This document shows positions 26,014 to 33,764 of a stretch of 64,000 nucleotides of DNA, piece after piece. The notes below the pieces were generated by a model. The model had not been told where the DNA came from, searched no databases, and was given only the letters and a program-made list of their open reading frames with translations. Source of the DNA: Rhodocyclales bacterium GT-UBC (lineage in GTDB: Bacteria > Pseudomonadota > Gammaproteobacteria > Burkholderiales > Rhodocyclaceae); NCBI GenBank assembly GCA_003583745.1, contig QXPY01000008.1, forward strand, positions 1-64,000, given 5' to 3'. Position 1 is the stretch's first letter. Every line of letters starts with the position of its first letter. The position numbers and the translations under genes were made by a program.

Positions 26014-28185
26014 TTAATTTTCTTTACGACCCGCCCGCCAACGCTTCAACAAAAGCGAGTTCGAAACCACCGAAACCGAACTCATCGCCATCGCCGCTCC
26101 AGCTACCACCGGATTGAGCAAACCCAAGGCGGCGAGCGGGATGCCGAGCACATTGTAGATGAAGGCGAAGAAAAGATTCTGGCGAATTTTGCCCAGGGTG
26201 GCGGCCGAAAGGTCGATGGCATCGGCCACGCCATTCAGGTCGCTACGGATCAGTGTCAGGTCGGCCGCCTCGATGGCGGCATCCGAGCCGGCACCGATGG
26301 CAAACCCGACATCGGCCGCGGCCAGCGCCGGCGCATCGTTGATGCCATCGCCGACCATGGCCACCAATTCGCCCCCTGCCTTCAATTCCGCCAATGCTGC
26401 CGCTTTCTCTCCCGGCAAAATGCCGGCCCGGAACTCGGCGATACCGGCCTCGGCCGCCACCGCGGCCGCCGTCACGGCATTGTCGCCGGTCAGCATCACC
26501 ACCCGGATGCCGCGCTGACGCAAGCGCGCCACCGCCTGCCGCGAGGTCGGCCGCAAGGCGTCGGCAATGGCGAACAGAGCCAGCACTCGATCGCCTTCAG
26601 CCAAACCGACCACCGTCCGACCAGCCGCCTGCAAGCGGGCGACTTCTTCATCACCCGCCAAACCCAACCAGTCCGGTGACCCGAGACGCAAACCACGCCC
26701 TTCGACTTCGGCACTGACGCCATGTCCTGGATGCGCCGCGAATCCGGAGGCGGCTGGCAGATCACTCAGGGCGGCCCGCGCCAGAATGGCTTTCGCCAAA
26801 GGATGCTCCGAACCCTGCTCCAAGGCCGCCGCCAGGCGCAGCACTTCATCCATTTCACCCTGCCGCACGAGCAGTTCGACGACCTGCGGTTCGCCCATGG
26901 TCAGGGTACCCGTCTTGTCGAATGCCAGCACCTTGATCCGCTCCGCCCGCTCCAAGGCCTCGGCATTCTTGACCAATATGCCGGCACGAGCGCCCTGCCC
27001 AGTACCGACCATGATGGCCGTTGGCGTCGCCAAGCCCAGCGCACAGGGACAGGCAATCACCAGCACAGCAACGGCATTGACCAGTGCAGTCGAGAAATCG
27101 CCAGCGTACCCCCACCAGCCAGCCAGGGTAAGCAATGCGATCGAACAGACCACCGGTACGAAAATCGCTGAAATTCGATCAGCCAGACGTTGCACTGGAG
27201 CCTTCGAACCTTGCGCCTCACCAACCAAACGAATGATCCCCGCCAGCAAGGTGTGCTCGCCGACACCGGTTGCCTTGCAACGCAATGCCCCTTGTCCATT
27301 CGCCGTTGCCGCGAAGACCCGGTCGCCTGGGCGCTTGGCCACCGGCATGCTCTCGCCGGTCAGCATCGCTTCGTTGATGCTGGAATCGCCTTCGATCACC
27401 TCGCCATCGACTGGTACGCTTTCACCCGGCCGCACCATGAAACAGTCGCCCGGCATCAGAGCGTCAACCGACATCTCCACCCACTGGCCATCGCGTTCGA
27501 CCCGCGCCGTCCGCGGCTGCAGGCGAACCAGCGCCTCGATCGCTTCGGAGGTCCGCGCCTTGGCCCGCGCCTCGAGCAACTTGCCCAGCAAAACGAGGGT
27601 GATGACCGCCGCCCCTCCCTCGAAATAAACATGCTGAGGCAAATCAAAAACCGTCACGACCGCCGAAAACCCCCAGGCCATGCTAGTTCCCAGGGCAACC
27701 AGCACATCCATGTTGGCGCCACCGCCACGCAATGCCTTGAAGGCACCATCGTAAAAGCGCCAGCCGATCCAGAACTGCACCGGTGTCGCCAACAGCAACT
27801 GCAACCAGCGCGGCAATTCGTTCTGATGACCGTGTTCGCCGAACATGAAAAACATCTGCCCGACCAGCGGCAGACTAAGCGCAACTGCAACCCAGAAACG
27901 CCGAATTTCGCGGCGATAGACACGCAGTTTTTCGGCCTTCTCGCGCACCCGTGTCTGCGCATCGACCACTTCGGCAACAAACCCGGCCTTGGCGACGGCA
28001 GCGAGAACGGCAGCCTCGTTAGTTACCCCGGACAAGCGCACGCGAGCCCGCTCCGACGCCAGATTGACATTTGCCTGCATACCCGGCTGACGGTTGAGGA
28101 CTTTTTCCAGGCGCGTCGAACAGGCGGCACAAGTCATGCCCGCGATCGAGAACTCGACAACCCGCGCTGAATCGTGCTCGCTCAC
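26014..28185 (-). CDS. copA: Copper-translocating P1B-type ATPase
   Basis: A 723-residue P-type ATPase. It has one N-terminal HMA domain with GMTCAAC (residues 16-22), eight membrane helices, the Cu(I) site CPC in [12 protein letters not shown], the phosphorylation motif [11 protein letters not shown], and the C-terminal [10 protein letters not shown] hinge. It pumps Cu(I) out of the cytoplasm. The start is GTG 28185, which overlaps the stop of the universal stress protein gene as GTGA; no closer ATG exists and the N-terminus then begins directly before the HMA domain. Neighbouring SafE and hemN/fnr genes raise the possibility that it supplies copper to a cbb3 oxidase (CcoI role) rather than only detoxifying. 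Confidence 0.94.
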   Translation of the reverse strand: MSEHDSARVVEFSIAGMTCAACSTRLEKVLNRQPGMQANVNLASERARVRLSGVTNEAAVLAAVAKAGFVAEVVDAQTRVREKAEKLRVYRREIRRFWVAVALSLPLVGQMFFMFGEHGHQNELPRWLQLLLATPVQFWIGWRFYDGAFKALRGGGANMDVLVALGTSMAWGFSAVVTVFDLPQHVYFEGGAAVITLVLLGKLLEARAKARTSEAIEALVRLQPRTARVERDGQWVEMSVDALMPGDCFMVRPGESVPVDGEVIEGDSSINEAMLTGESMPVAKRPGDRVFAATANGQGALRCKATGVGEHTLLAGIIRLVGEAQGSKAPVQRLADRISAIFVPVVCSIALLTLAGWWGYAGDFSTALVNAVAVLVIACPCALGLATPTAIMVGTGQGARAGILVKNAEALERAERIKVLAFDKTGTLTMGEPQVVELLVRQGEMDEVLRLAAALEQGSEHPLAKAILARAALSDLPAASGFAAHPGHGVSAEVEGRGLRLGSPDWLGLAGDEEVARLQAAGRTVVGLAEGDRVLALFAIADALRPTSRQAVARLRQRGIRVVMLTGDNAVTAAAVAAEAGIAEFRAGILPGEKAAALAELKAGGELVAMVGDGINDAPALAAADVGFAIGAGSDAAIEAADLTLIRSDLNGVADAIDLSAATLGKIRQNLFFAFIYNVLGIPLAALGLLNPVVAGAAMAMSSVSVVSNSLLLKRWRAGRKEN

Positions 28186-28613
28186 TTGACCAACAACACC
28201 GGACAAGGTGCAAGATGCAGCACGCGTTGTGCAACCGAGCCAGCCACCAAACCGGCCAAGCCGCCCCGCCCATGCGAACCCATTACGATCAGGTCGCAAT
28301 TCAATTCGCCGGCCATTCGGGCGATGACCTCGGCCGGCTGTCCGACATGAATATGCGAGGTATGGAAACGCCCTGCACCATCGAGCCTGCACTGGGCATC
28401 GAGCAACTGCGCCTGACTCTCTTCCAGATAGTAGGCATGCAGCGTTTCCTTGCCGACGTGCGCTTGCACACGCCCGATCGGAAGGGGCGCGTGAACATGC
28501 AGCAGGTGCAGTTCCGGAACCTCCTTGAACCAGGCGCCTTGCTCGATTACATGGTCGACAGCACGCAAGGCGCAGGCTGAACCATCAACCGGCAGCAAAA
28601 TTTTAACGGTCAT
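28182..28613 (-). CDS. Universal stress protein
   Basis: A 143-residue UspA-family protein. It begins with [19 protein letters not shown] and ends with the ATP-binding signature [32 protein letters not shown], so it is likely an ATP-binding member. UspA proteins near copA, safE and hemN are common in oxygen-responsive regulons. It lies 18 bases after safE and its stop overlaps the copA GTG start, so the three are one translationally linked unit. Confidence 0.93.
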   Translation of the reverse strand: MTVKILLPVDGSACALRAVDHVIEQGAWFKEVPELHLLHVHAPLPIGRVQAHVGKETLHAYYLEESQAQLLDAQCRLDGAGRFHTSHIHVGQPAEVIARMAGELNCDLIVMGSHGRGGLAGLVAGSVAQRVLHLAPCPVLLVK

Positions 28614-28631
28614 GATTGATGAATCCTTGAT

Positions 28632-29297
28632 TCAGTGCAGCAAACGCATCAGTCCGAACAAACCGTACAGACCAAAGCCAAGAACGAGCAAGCCGGACAA
28701 ATACCGAACCGCTGGGCGGCGCACAAACTCGTTCAACCTCGCCAACACGATGCCTGCCAAAAGGAGGTTTGGCAAGGTACCCAGCCCGAACGCCAGCATC
28801 AACCCGGCCCCCTGCGCTGCCGAACCGGCCGTCAGGGCGCTGGCCAGAGCACTGTAGACCAGTCCGCACGGCAACCAGCCCCAGAGAACCCCCAGAGGGA
28901 AGGCCTGAGCAACGCGTCGCGCCGGAATGAAGCGTCTAGTCAAGGGTTGGATTCGCTGCCACAAATGCTGACCGAATCGCTCGGTAAACGCCAGAGTCCG
29001 GGTGACACCGAGCAGGTAAAGCCCGAGCGCGACGAGCATGAGATTGGCCAGCAAATAAAGCAGCAGCCGGACCGGAATCTGGCCTTCCAGCCCAAGGCTG
29101 GCTGCGCCCAATGCGCCGGCTATCGCCCCGGCGGTGCCATACGAAAGAATTCGTCCGGCATTGTAGGCAAGGTGCATCGACCAACGAGCCGAGGCGCCCA
29201 TCGATAATGCGCCGACGATCCCGCCACACATTCCGACACAATGTGTACCGCCGAGCAGACCAACAAGGAAAAGCGCGAAATAGCCGGAGTCGGGCAT
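28632..29297 (-). CDS. SafE/DsbD-like six-helix membrane protein (cbb3 assembly type)
   Basis: A 221-residue inner-membrane protein with six hydrophobic segments. The N-terminal motif GGTHCVGMCGG and the mid-protein GWLPCGLVYSAL are typical of the 'sulfite exporter TauE/SafE' branch that accompanies cytochrome cbb3 oxidase maturation genes in betaproteobacteria. The cysteines may bind copper or pass electrons. It follows hemN by 62 bases and precedes the universal stress protein and copper ATPase. Transport of sulfite is the nominal family name but not well supported for this branch. Confidence 0.82.
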   Translation of the reverse strand: MPDSGYFALFLVGLLGGTHCVGMCGGIVGALSMGASARWSMHLAYNAGRILSYGTAGAIAGALGAASLGLEGQIPVRLLLYLLANLMLVALGLYLLGVTRTLAFTERFGQHLWQRIQPLTRRFIPARRVAQAFPLGVLWGWLPCGLVYSALASALTAGSAAQGAGLMLAFGLGTLPNLLLAGIVLARLNEFVRRPAVRYLSGLLVLGFGLYGLFGLMRLLH

Positions 29298-29359
29298 GGT
29301 TGCAAAAGTTTCAGCAAAGCTGGCAGTCTAACCCGCCAGCCACTGCTCCGGCACAGCCG

Positions 29360-30763
29360 TCAGATGACTTTGGAGTAACGCGTCCGCTGACGATCGGCCC
29401 GCAGATAACGGTCAAAGACCATCGAAATTACACGCACCAGCATGCGTCCCGGCGGCAAGACCGTAATCCATTCGCGATCGATCTTCACCAGACCACCCCG
29501 CTCCATTTCCTTCAGGTCTTCGAGTTCGGACTCAAAGTATTTCTGGAAATCGATCAAATGCGCACTCTCGATACTTTCAATGGAAAGTTCGAAATGACAC
29601 ATCAGAGCCTGGATGATCGAACGCCGCAGAATATCGTCTGCCGTCAATTCGATACCACGGAAAACCGGCAAGATGCCGGTATCGAGTCGATCGTAATACT
29701 CGTCAGCCGTCTTGACGTTCTGGTAGTAGGTCGGCCCGACCTTGCTGATCGAAGAAATACCGAAAGACAGCATGTCGCAGTCGGCATAGGTCGAATAGCC
29801 CTGGAAATTCCGGTGCAAACGCCCTTGGCGCTGCGCTACCGCCAATTCGTCATCGGGCTTGGCAAAGTGATCCATGCCGATGTAGACGTAGCCGGCTTCG
29901 GTCAGTTTTTTGATCGCCAGAGCCAGAATCTGCAACTTGGTATCGGCCGATGGCAGGTCGCCATCGTTGATCCGGCGCTGCGGCTTGAACAGGCTCGGCA
30001 TGTGCGCATAGTTGTAGATCGACAGGCGATCCGGATCCATCGCCAATACGCGCTCCAGCGTCCGGTTGAAGCCCATCACCGTCTGGTGCGGCAAGCCGTA
30101 GATCAGGTCGACCGAAATCGACTTGAAACCGTTGGCCCGAGCATCGCGGATCACGTTGTGGGTTTCTTCTTCGGTCTGCACGCGATTGACGGCAACCTGG
30201 ACACGTTCATCGAAGTCCTGAACACCGACGCTCATGCGGTTGAAACCGAGTTCGCCCAGCAAGGCGACGGTTGCCGTATCGACCTTGCGCGGATCCACCT
30301 CGATCGAATACTCGCCACCTTCGAGCATCTTGAAATGCTTGCGGGTCTCGCCCATCAGCTGACGCATTTCATCATGTGACAGGAATGTCGGCGTACCGCC
30401 ACCCCAGTGCAGCTGGATCACCTCATGCTCGCCATCCCGCCCTTCCAGAGCGGCACTCTGGATTTCCAGCTCCTTCGCCAGATACTTCAGGTACTTGGCG
30501 CTGCGCCCGTGATCCTTGGTGATAATCTTGTTGCAGGCGCAGTAATAGCAGATAGTGTTACAGAATGGGATGTGGAAGTATAATGAGAGTGGGCGGCTGA
30601 TACCGCCGATGTTGCGTTTTCCCAGCCAGAGCTTGGCCGCGTCGGAGTCAAAAGCCTCGACAAAGCGATCAGCCGTTGGGTATGACGTGTAACGGGGGCC
30701 GTTCACATCGAAGCGGCGAATGATCTGAGGATCGAAGACGAGGTTTTCAGTTGCGAAATTCAT
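29360..30763 (-). CDS. hemN: Oxygen-independent coproporphyrinogen III oxidase
   Basis: A 467-residue radical SAM enzyme. The cluster motif is in FHIPFCNTICYYCACNK (CxxxCxxC plus the additional HemN cysteine), followed by HWGGGTPTFL and SIEVDPR. It decarboxylates coproporphyrinogen III to protoporphyrinogen IX without oxygen, for heme synthesis under anaerobic conditions. ATG 30763 gives the canonical MNFATENLVFDP start; a TTG five codons upstream is less likely. It is divergent from fnr and shares an 85-base intergenic region that contains an FNR-box-like site. Confidence 0.97.
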   Translation of the reverse strand: MNFATENLVFDPQIIRRFDVNGPRYTSYPTADRFVEAFDSDAAKLWLGKRNIGGISRPLSLYFHIPFCNTICYYCACNKIITKDHGRSAKYLKYLAKELEIQSAALEGRDGEHEVIQLHWGGGTPTFLSHDEMRQLMGETRKHFKMLEGGEYSIEVDPRKVDTATVALLGELGFNRMSVGVQDFDERVQVAVNRVQTEEETHNVIRDARANGFKSISVDLIYGLPHQTVMGFNRTLERVLAMDPDRLSIYNYAHMPSLFKPQRRINDGDLPSADTKLQILALAIKKLTEAGYVYIGMDHFAKPDDELAVAQRQGRLHRNFQGYSTYADCDMLSFGISSISKVGPTYYQNVKTADEYYDRLDTGILPVFRGIELTADDILRRSIIQALMCHFELSIESIESAHLIDFQKYFESELEDLKEMERGGLVKIDREWITVLPPGRMLVRVISMVFDRYLRADRQRTRYSKVI

Positions 30764-30817
30764 TAAACATACCACCAAGTTTAGGTCGGATTATGTTCGG
30801 ATACCGTCAAATTGCGG

Positions 30818-30831
30818 TTGACATGGATCAA
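30818..30831. promoter_or_regulatory. FNR-box-like site between hemN and fnr
   Basis: TTGAC-ATGG-ATCAA matches the FNR consensus TTGAT-N4-ATCAA at 9 of 10 defined positions. Its centre is 24 bases before the fnr start and 61 bases before the hemN start, so one site could activate hemN and repress or autoregulate fnr. The encoded FNR keeps the residues that contact this sequence. Confidence 0.7.
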
Positions 30832-30848
30832 GCGAACGCAGGTTGATA

Positions 30849-31589
30849 ATGCCCCAAAACCCGGCCAACCAAGAAATTTCTATCGCTGTCATCAAGACAG
30901 CCTGTTCCAACTGCAATTTGCGCGAGTTGTGTCTGCCGTACGGCCTCAATCTCGAAGAGCTTGAACGCCTGGACGACCTGGTTTCCACTCGCCGCCGCAT
31001 CAAGCGCGGCGACCACCTTTACCGGGCGGGCGAAGCCTTCGACGCGATCTACGCTATCCGTAGCGGCTTCTTCAAGACCGACGTATTACTTGAAGATGGC
31101 CGCGATCAGGTCACCGGTTTCCAAATGGCCGGCGAACTGCTCGGCCTCGATGGTATCAGTACCGAGCACCATACCTGTAACGCCATCGCGCTCGAAGACA
31201 GCGAAATTTGCGCCATTCCCTTCTCCCGCCTGGAAAGCCTGTCGCGCGAAATCCACACGCTGCAGCACCATTTCCACAAGGTAATGAGTCGCGAGATCGT
31301 CCGCGACCACGGGGTGATGATGCTGCTCGGCACGATGCGCGCCGAAGAGCGACTGGCGGCCTTCCTGCTCAACCTGTCGCAACGCTTCACCGCCCGTGGT
31401 TTCTCGCATGCCGAGTTCTACCTGCGGATGACCCGCGATGAGATCGGCAGCTACCTCGGCCTCAAGCTGGAAACGGTATCCCGCGCCTTCTCCCGCTTCC
31501 AGGAAGAAGGTCATATCGCCGTGCAGCAGAAGCACATCCGAATTCTCAATGTGAATGGGCTGAAAGCCCTGATGAATCACCGCTCCTGA
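30849..31589 (+). CDS. fnr: FNR-type oxygen-sensing transcriptional regulator
   Basis: A 246-residue Crp/Fnr regulator. Three N-terminal cysteines (C19, C22, C28 in ACSNCNLRELCLP) and a distal cysteine (C110 in HHTC) provide the four ligands for an oxygen-labile [4Fe-4S] cluster. The helix-turn-helix recognition helix contains ETVSRAFSRF, with the E..SR pattern that reads TTGAT half sites. ATG 30849 is chosen; an in-frame TTG lies two codons upstream. It should switch on microaerobic and anaerobic genes, with hemN, safE and copA as local candidate targets. Confidence 0.96.
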   Translation: MPQNPANQEISIAVIKTACSNCNLRELCLPYGLNLEELERLDDLVSTRRRIKRGDHLYRAGEAFDAIYAIRSGFFKTDVLLEDGRDQVTGFQMAGELLGLDGISTEHHTCNAIALEDSEICAIPFSRLESLSREIHTLQHHFHKVMSREIVRDHGVMMLLGTMRAEERLAAFLLNLSQRFTARGFSHAEFYLRMTRDEIGSYLGLKLETVSRAFSRFQEEGHIAVQQKHIRILNVNGLKALMNHRS

Positions 31590-31606
31590 GCGGCTTCAGC
31601 AAACAT

Positions 31607-32164
31607 TCACCAGCGCTGCCGACTCAGCTCGGCAGTGCGCCTGGCGAGGCGCTGCAACAAGGCACCTGCCCGTTCCCGTCCTGACCCCGCCGCTTTTTCC
31701 GAGCCATTCACTGCTGGCAGGCGCCAGGCCAAGGTAACTTGCGAAGATGCCTGGCGAGTGACGTACAGCACCATCGACATTGGACACAACGCCAATTGCG
31801 CCGGGTCCTCCTCGACCATCTGCCAGGCCAGTACGCTGCTGCAAAATTGGACGATCTCGGCCTGCAGATAGGGACTGGCCGATTTCTCCAGGCTGCTGGC
31901 GGTTCTTTCCAGCATCTGGTTGAAGGGAATGACCGCACTGACCACCAGCCCTTCAGCCTCGACGGCCTCGATCAGCGCTTCGTGCGCCGCCGGAAAATCG
32001 CTGCCGTTCAGCACCAGGCGATCAATATCGTCCGCCGCACGCACGGCGCCAAATGCCAGAACCAGGAACAGTGCCAGCAACGAATGCCGTAAAAGCAGAA
32101 AAAACGGCGCCCCAGCGGGCGCCGAAAATCGATGCGAGGAAAAAATCATCCAGCGCACGAACAA
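31607..32164 (-). CDS. Exported DUF302-domain protein
   Basis: The mature part (about residues 45-185) fits the DUF302 fold: an alternating strand/helix pattern with FPAAHEALIEAVEAEGLVV and later LCPMSMVLYVTRQ. A hydrophobic segment LLALFLVLAFGAVRAAD is a convincing signal peptide. The start is uncertain. The nearest ATG codons, at 32164 and 32149, lie upstream of a perfect terminator hairpin (32105-32124) that falls inside the reading frame, and there is no ATG between it and the signal peptide. A non-ATG start after the hairpin, or read-through, must be considered. The function is unknown. Confidence 0.6.
   Translation of the reverse strand: MFVRWMIFSSHRFSAPAGAPFFLLLRHSLLALFLVLAFGAVRAADDIDRLVLNGSDFPAAHEALIEAVEAEGLVVSAVIPFNQMLERTASSLEKSASPYLQAEIVQFCSSVLAWQMVEEDPAQLALCPMSMVLYVTRQASSQVTLAWRLPAVNGSEKAAGSGRERAGALLQRLARRTAELSRQRW
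32099..32124 (-). terminator. Rho-independent terminator after the porin gene
   Basis: CGGCGCCC and GGGCGCCG pair perfectly (8 bp, 4-base loop) and are followed on the minus strand by six T residues. It ends the porin transcript 57 bases past its stop, yet lies within the 5' part of the DUF302 reading frame. Confidence 0.85.
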
Positions 32165-32180
32165 GGGAAACCGGGATTGA

Positions 32181-33431
32181 TCAGAAGAAAATCAAACCGC
32201 CAAAGGAAATCGTCCGGTTCTTGTTGTCGAAATTGGTATCGGCCACGTTGGTCACCTTCTCGTCGTTGAACTCACCCACCAGAGTGATGTACTTGTTCAG
32301 CGAATGATAAACGCCAACCGTGTAAGCGCGGTTCTTGATTTCATTCATTGGCGTACCAGCTAACACTCCACCGATCATCCGGCTGTTGGCCAGGGCGTAA
32401 CCGTTCTTGTCCTTGTTCTCGCCATAGTTGATCCCCACCTTGGTAGCGCCGAATTTGTACGTCCCCTGAAGGAAATAGCCCTGGGAATCGGTTTTGTTAC
32501 CGGCCCCGTCGCTACCGCCGTAGAACTGCGCACCAACCGTAGACAAACCTAGGCCGCTGCCGCTGAAGCCATAGGCTACTGCCTCGAAGTTGCCGAGCGC
32601 CGCCTTGGCGCCGACTTCGAAACCGGTGGCGGTAAAGGAGCTGGTCGTGCAAGGCGAAACCGAGCAACTGGTGCTCTGGCTGACTGCACCACCCCACAAC
32701 TTGCCATTGACCGAGGCAGCTTTCCAGTCATAGCTGGCAATAGCCTGAACGCCCGGCGTCTTGGTTTCGTCGCCGGCGAACTTGCTCGGCTGGAAAATAC
32801 CGATCGAAGCCTGCAGGCCGCTCACCGTCGGGGTGGTATAGGTAATCTGCGGCTGGAAGCCGGTGTACATGTAGCCGTGGCCAATCATGCCGAAGGTCGT
32901 GTTGTACGGAATACCGGCATTGCTGGTACCGCCGACACCGAGCAAGGTCATGTCCGAAAGGATGATGTGCTGACCGAACAGGCCGATGTCGCGACCAAAC
33001 TTGAGCGTACCCCAGCTGTTATTCCCGAACTGGAAATAGACGTTGCGGGTATCGATCTGGCTGTAGGGATTGGTCGTCCCGGCACCGCTGGCATTGTTGC
33101 CGATCGGCAGACCGACCACCGTGGAGTTGTTGTTGATGCCTGGCGCGAAGCTGATGTGCGCCTTGATGTCCTGGCCGTTCGATTGGGTCGTGGCGACGAA
33201 GTTGATCCAGCCCGGCAGCAGGCCGTTGGTCAGTTCGCTGTTGGTCGTCGTCGACGAGGCGCCGGTAGCACGGTTGATCGTCTTGGCTTCGCGATTGACG
33301 TAAAAGCCGTTGATCGTGCCGTTGATATCCAGAGTGACATCGTTCTGGGTAAAGCTCACCGCCTGGCTGGCGGTGCTGGCGCAGGCCAGCATGGCGAGGA
33401 CCAGAGGACGAACGGACAGGTTCTTGTGCAT
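32181..33431 (-). CDS. Gram-negative general porin
   Basis: A 416-residue outer-membrane beta-barrel. The signal peptide ends at ASTASQA, the mature chain alternates short amphipathic strands, and the C-terminus ends in SFGGLIFF with the terminal Phe needed for BAM-dependent insertion. The NVYFQFGNNSWGTLKFGRDIG block is typical of trimeric porins of betaproteobacteria. GGAG lies about 10 bases before ATG 33431; the longer in-frame extension has no signal peptide and is rejected. The pore specificity cannot be read. Confidence 0.88.
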   Translation of the reverse strand: MHKNLSVRPLVLAMLACASTASQAVSFTQNDVTLDINGTINGFYVNREAKTINRATGASSTTTNSELTNGLLPGWINFVATTQSNGQDIKAHISFAPGINNNSTVVGLPIGNNASGAGTTNPYSQIDTRNVYFQFGNNSWGTLKFGRDIGLFGQHIILSDMTLLGVGGTSNAGIPYNTTFGMIGHGYMYTGFQPQITYTTPTVSGLQASIGIFQPSKFAGDETKTPGVQAIASYDWKAASVNGKLWGGAVSQSTSCSVSPCTTSSFTATGFEVGAKAALGNFEAVAYGFSGSGLGLSTVGAQFYGGSDGAGNKTDSQGYFLQGTYKFGATKVGINYGENKDKNGYALANSRMIGGVLAGTPMNEIKNRAYTVGVYHSLNKYITLVGEFNDEKVTNVADTNFDNKNRTISFGGLIFF

Positions 33432-33717
33432 GAGTATGTCTCCATATAGTTGTGAGCAATGCTTGCCGGCCGGACATTCGCCAACCGGTCTTCCCCCGCT
33501 GCCACCCGCTGGGTGACATGGAGCCGGAAGAATTGCGAAGGACATGCCAACCCGGCCGAGAAACCGGGTGGATCGCCTGAGCCTCAGCAACCACGGGCTT
33601 TTGCCCACTTCGAGACAGCCTTTCAAAGCACCACAACACTGCGCCAAGCCGTTCATTTATTGGGCAATTGTTCAAATTTGCCTGAGTCAAAACTCAACGC
33701 GCCAAAATGGCGCAGCC
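33432..33717. other. Non-coding gap between porin and TonB receptor genes
   Basis: This stretch precedes the minus-strand porin gene and should hold its promoter. I see AT-rich patches around 33650-33700 but no hexamer pair good enough to call. The terminator of the upstream receptor gene bounds it at 33718. No coding signal stands out on either strand. Confidence 0.5.
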
Positions 33718-33743
33718 AAAAAAAAGACCCGCCGCAGCGGGTC
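33718..33743 (-). terminator. Rho-independent terminator after the TonB receptor gene
   Basis: On the minus strand GACCCGC and GCGGGTC pair perfectly around TGCG and are followed by eight T residues, 21 bases past the receptor stop. Confidence 0.9.
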
Positions 33744-33764
33744 TCGATTGGGGCAGAAACTGCC

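Noticed and set aside
28182..28392. N-terminal extension of the copper ATPase over the universal stress protein gene
   Set aside because: The extension overlaps a well-defined UspA coding region and precedes a GTG start directly before the HMA domain.
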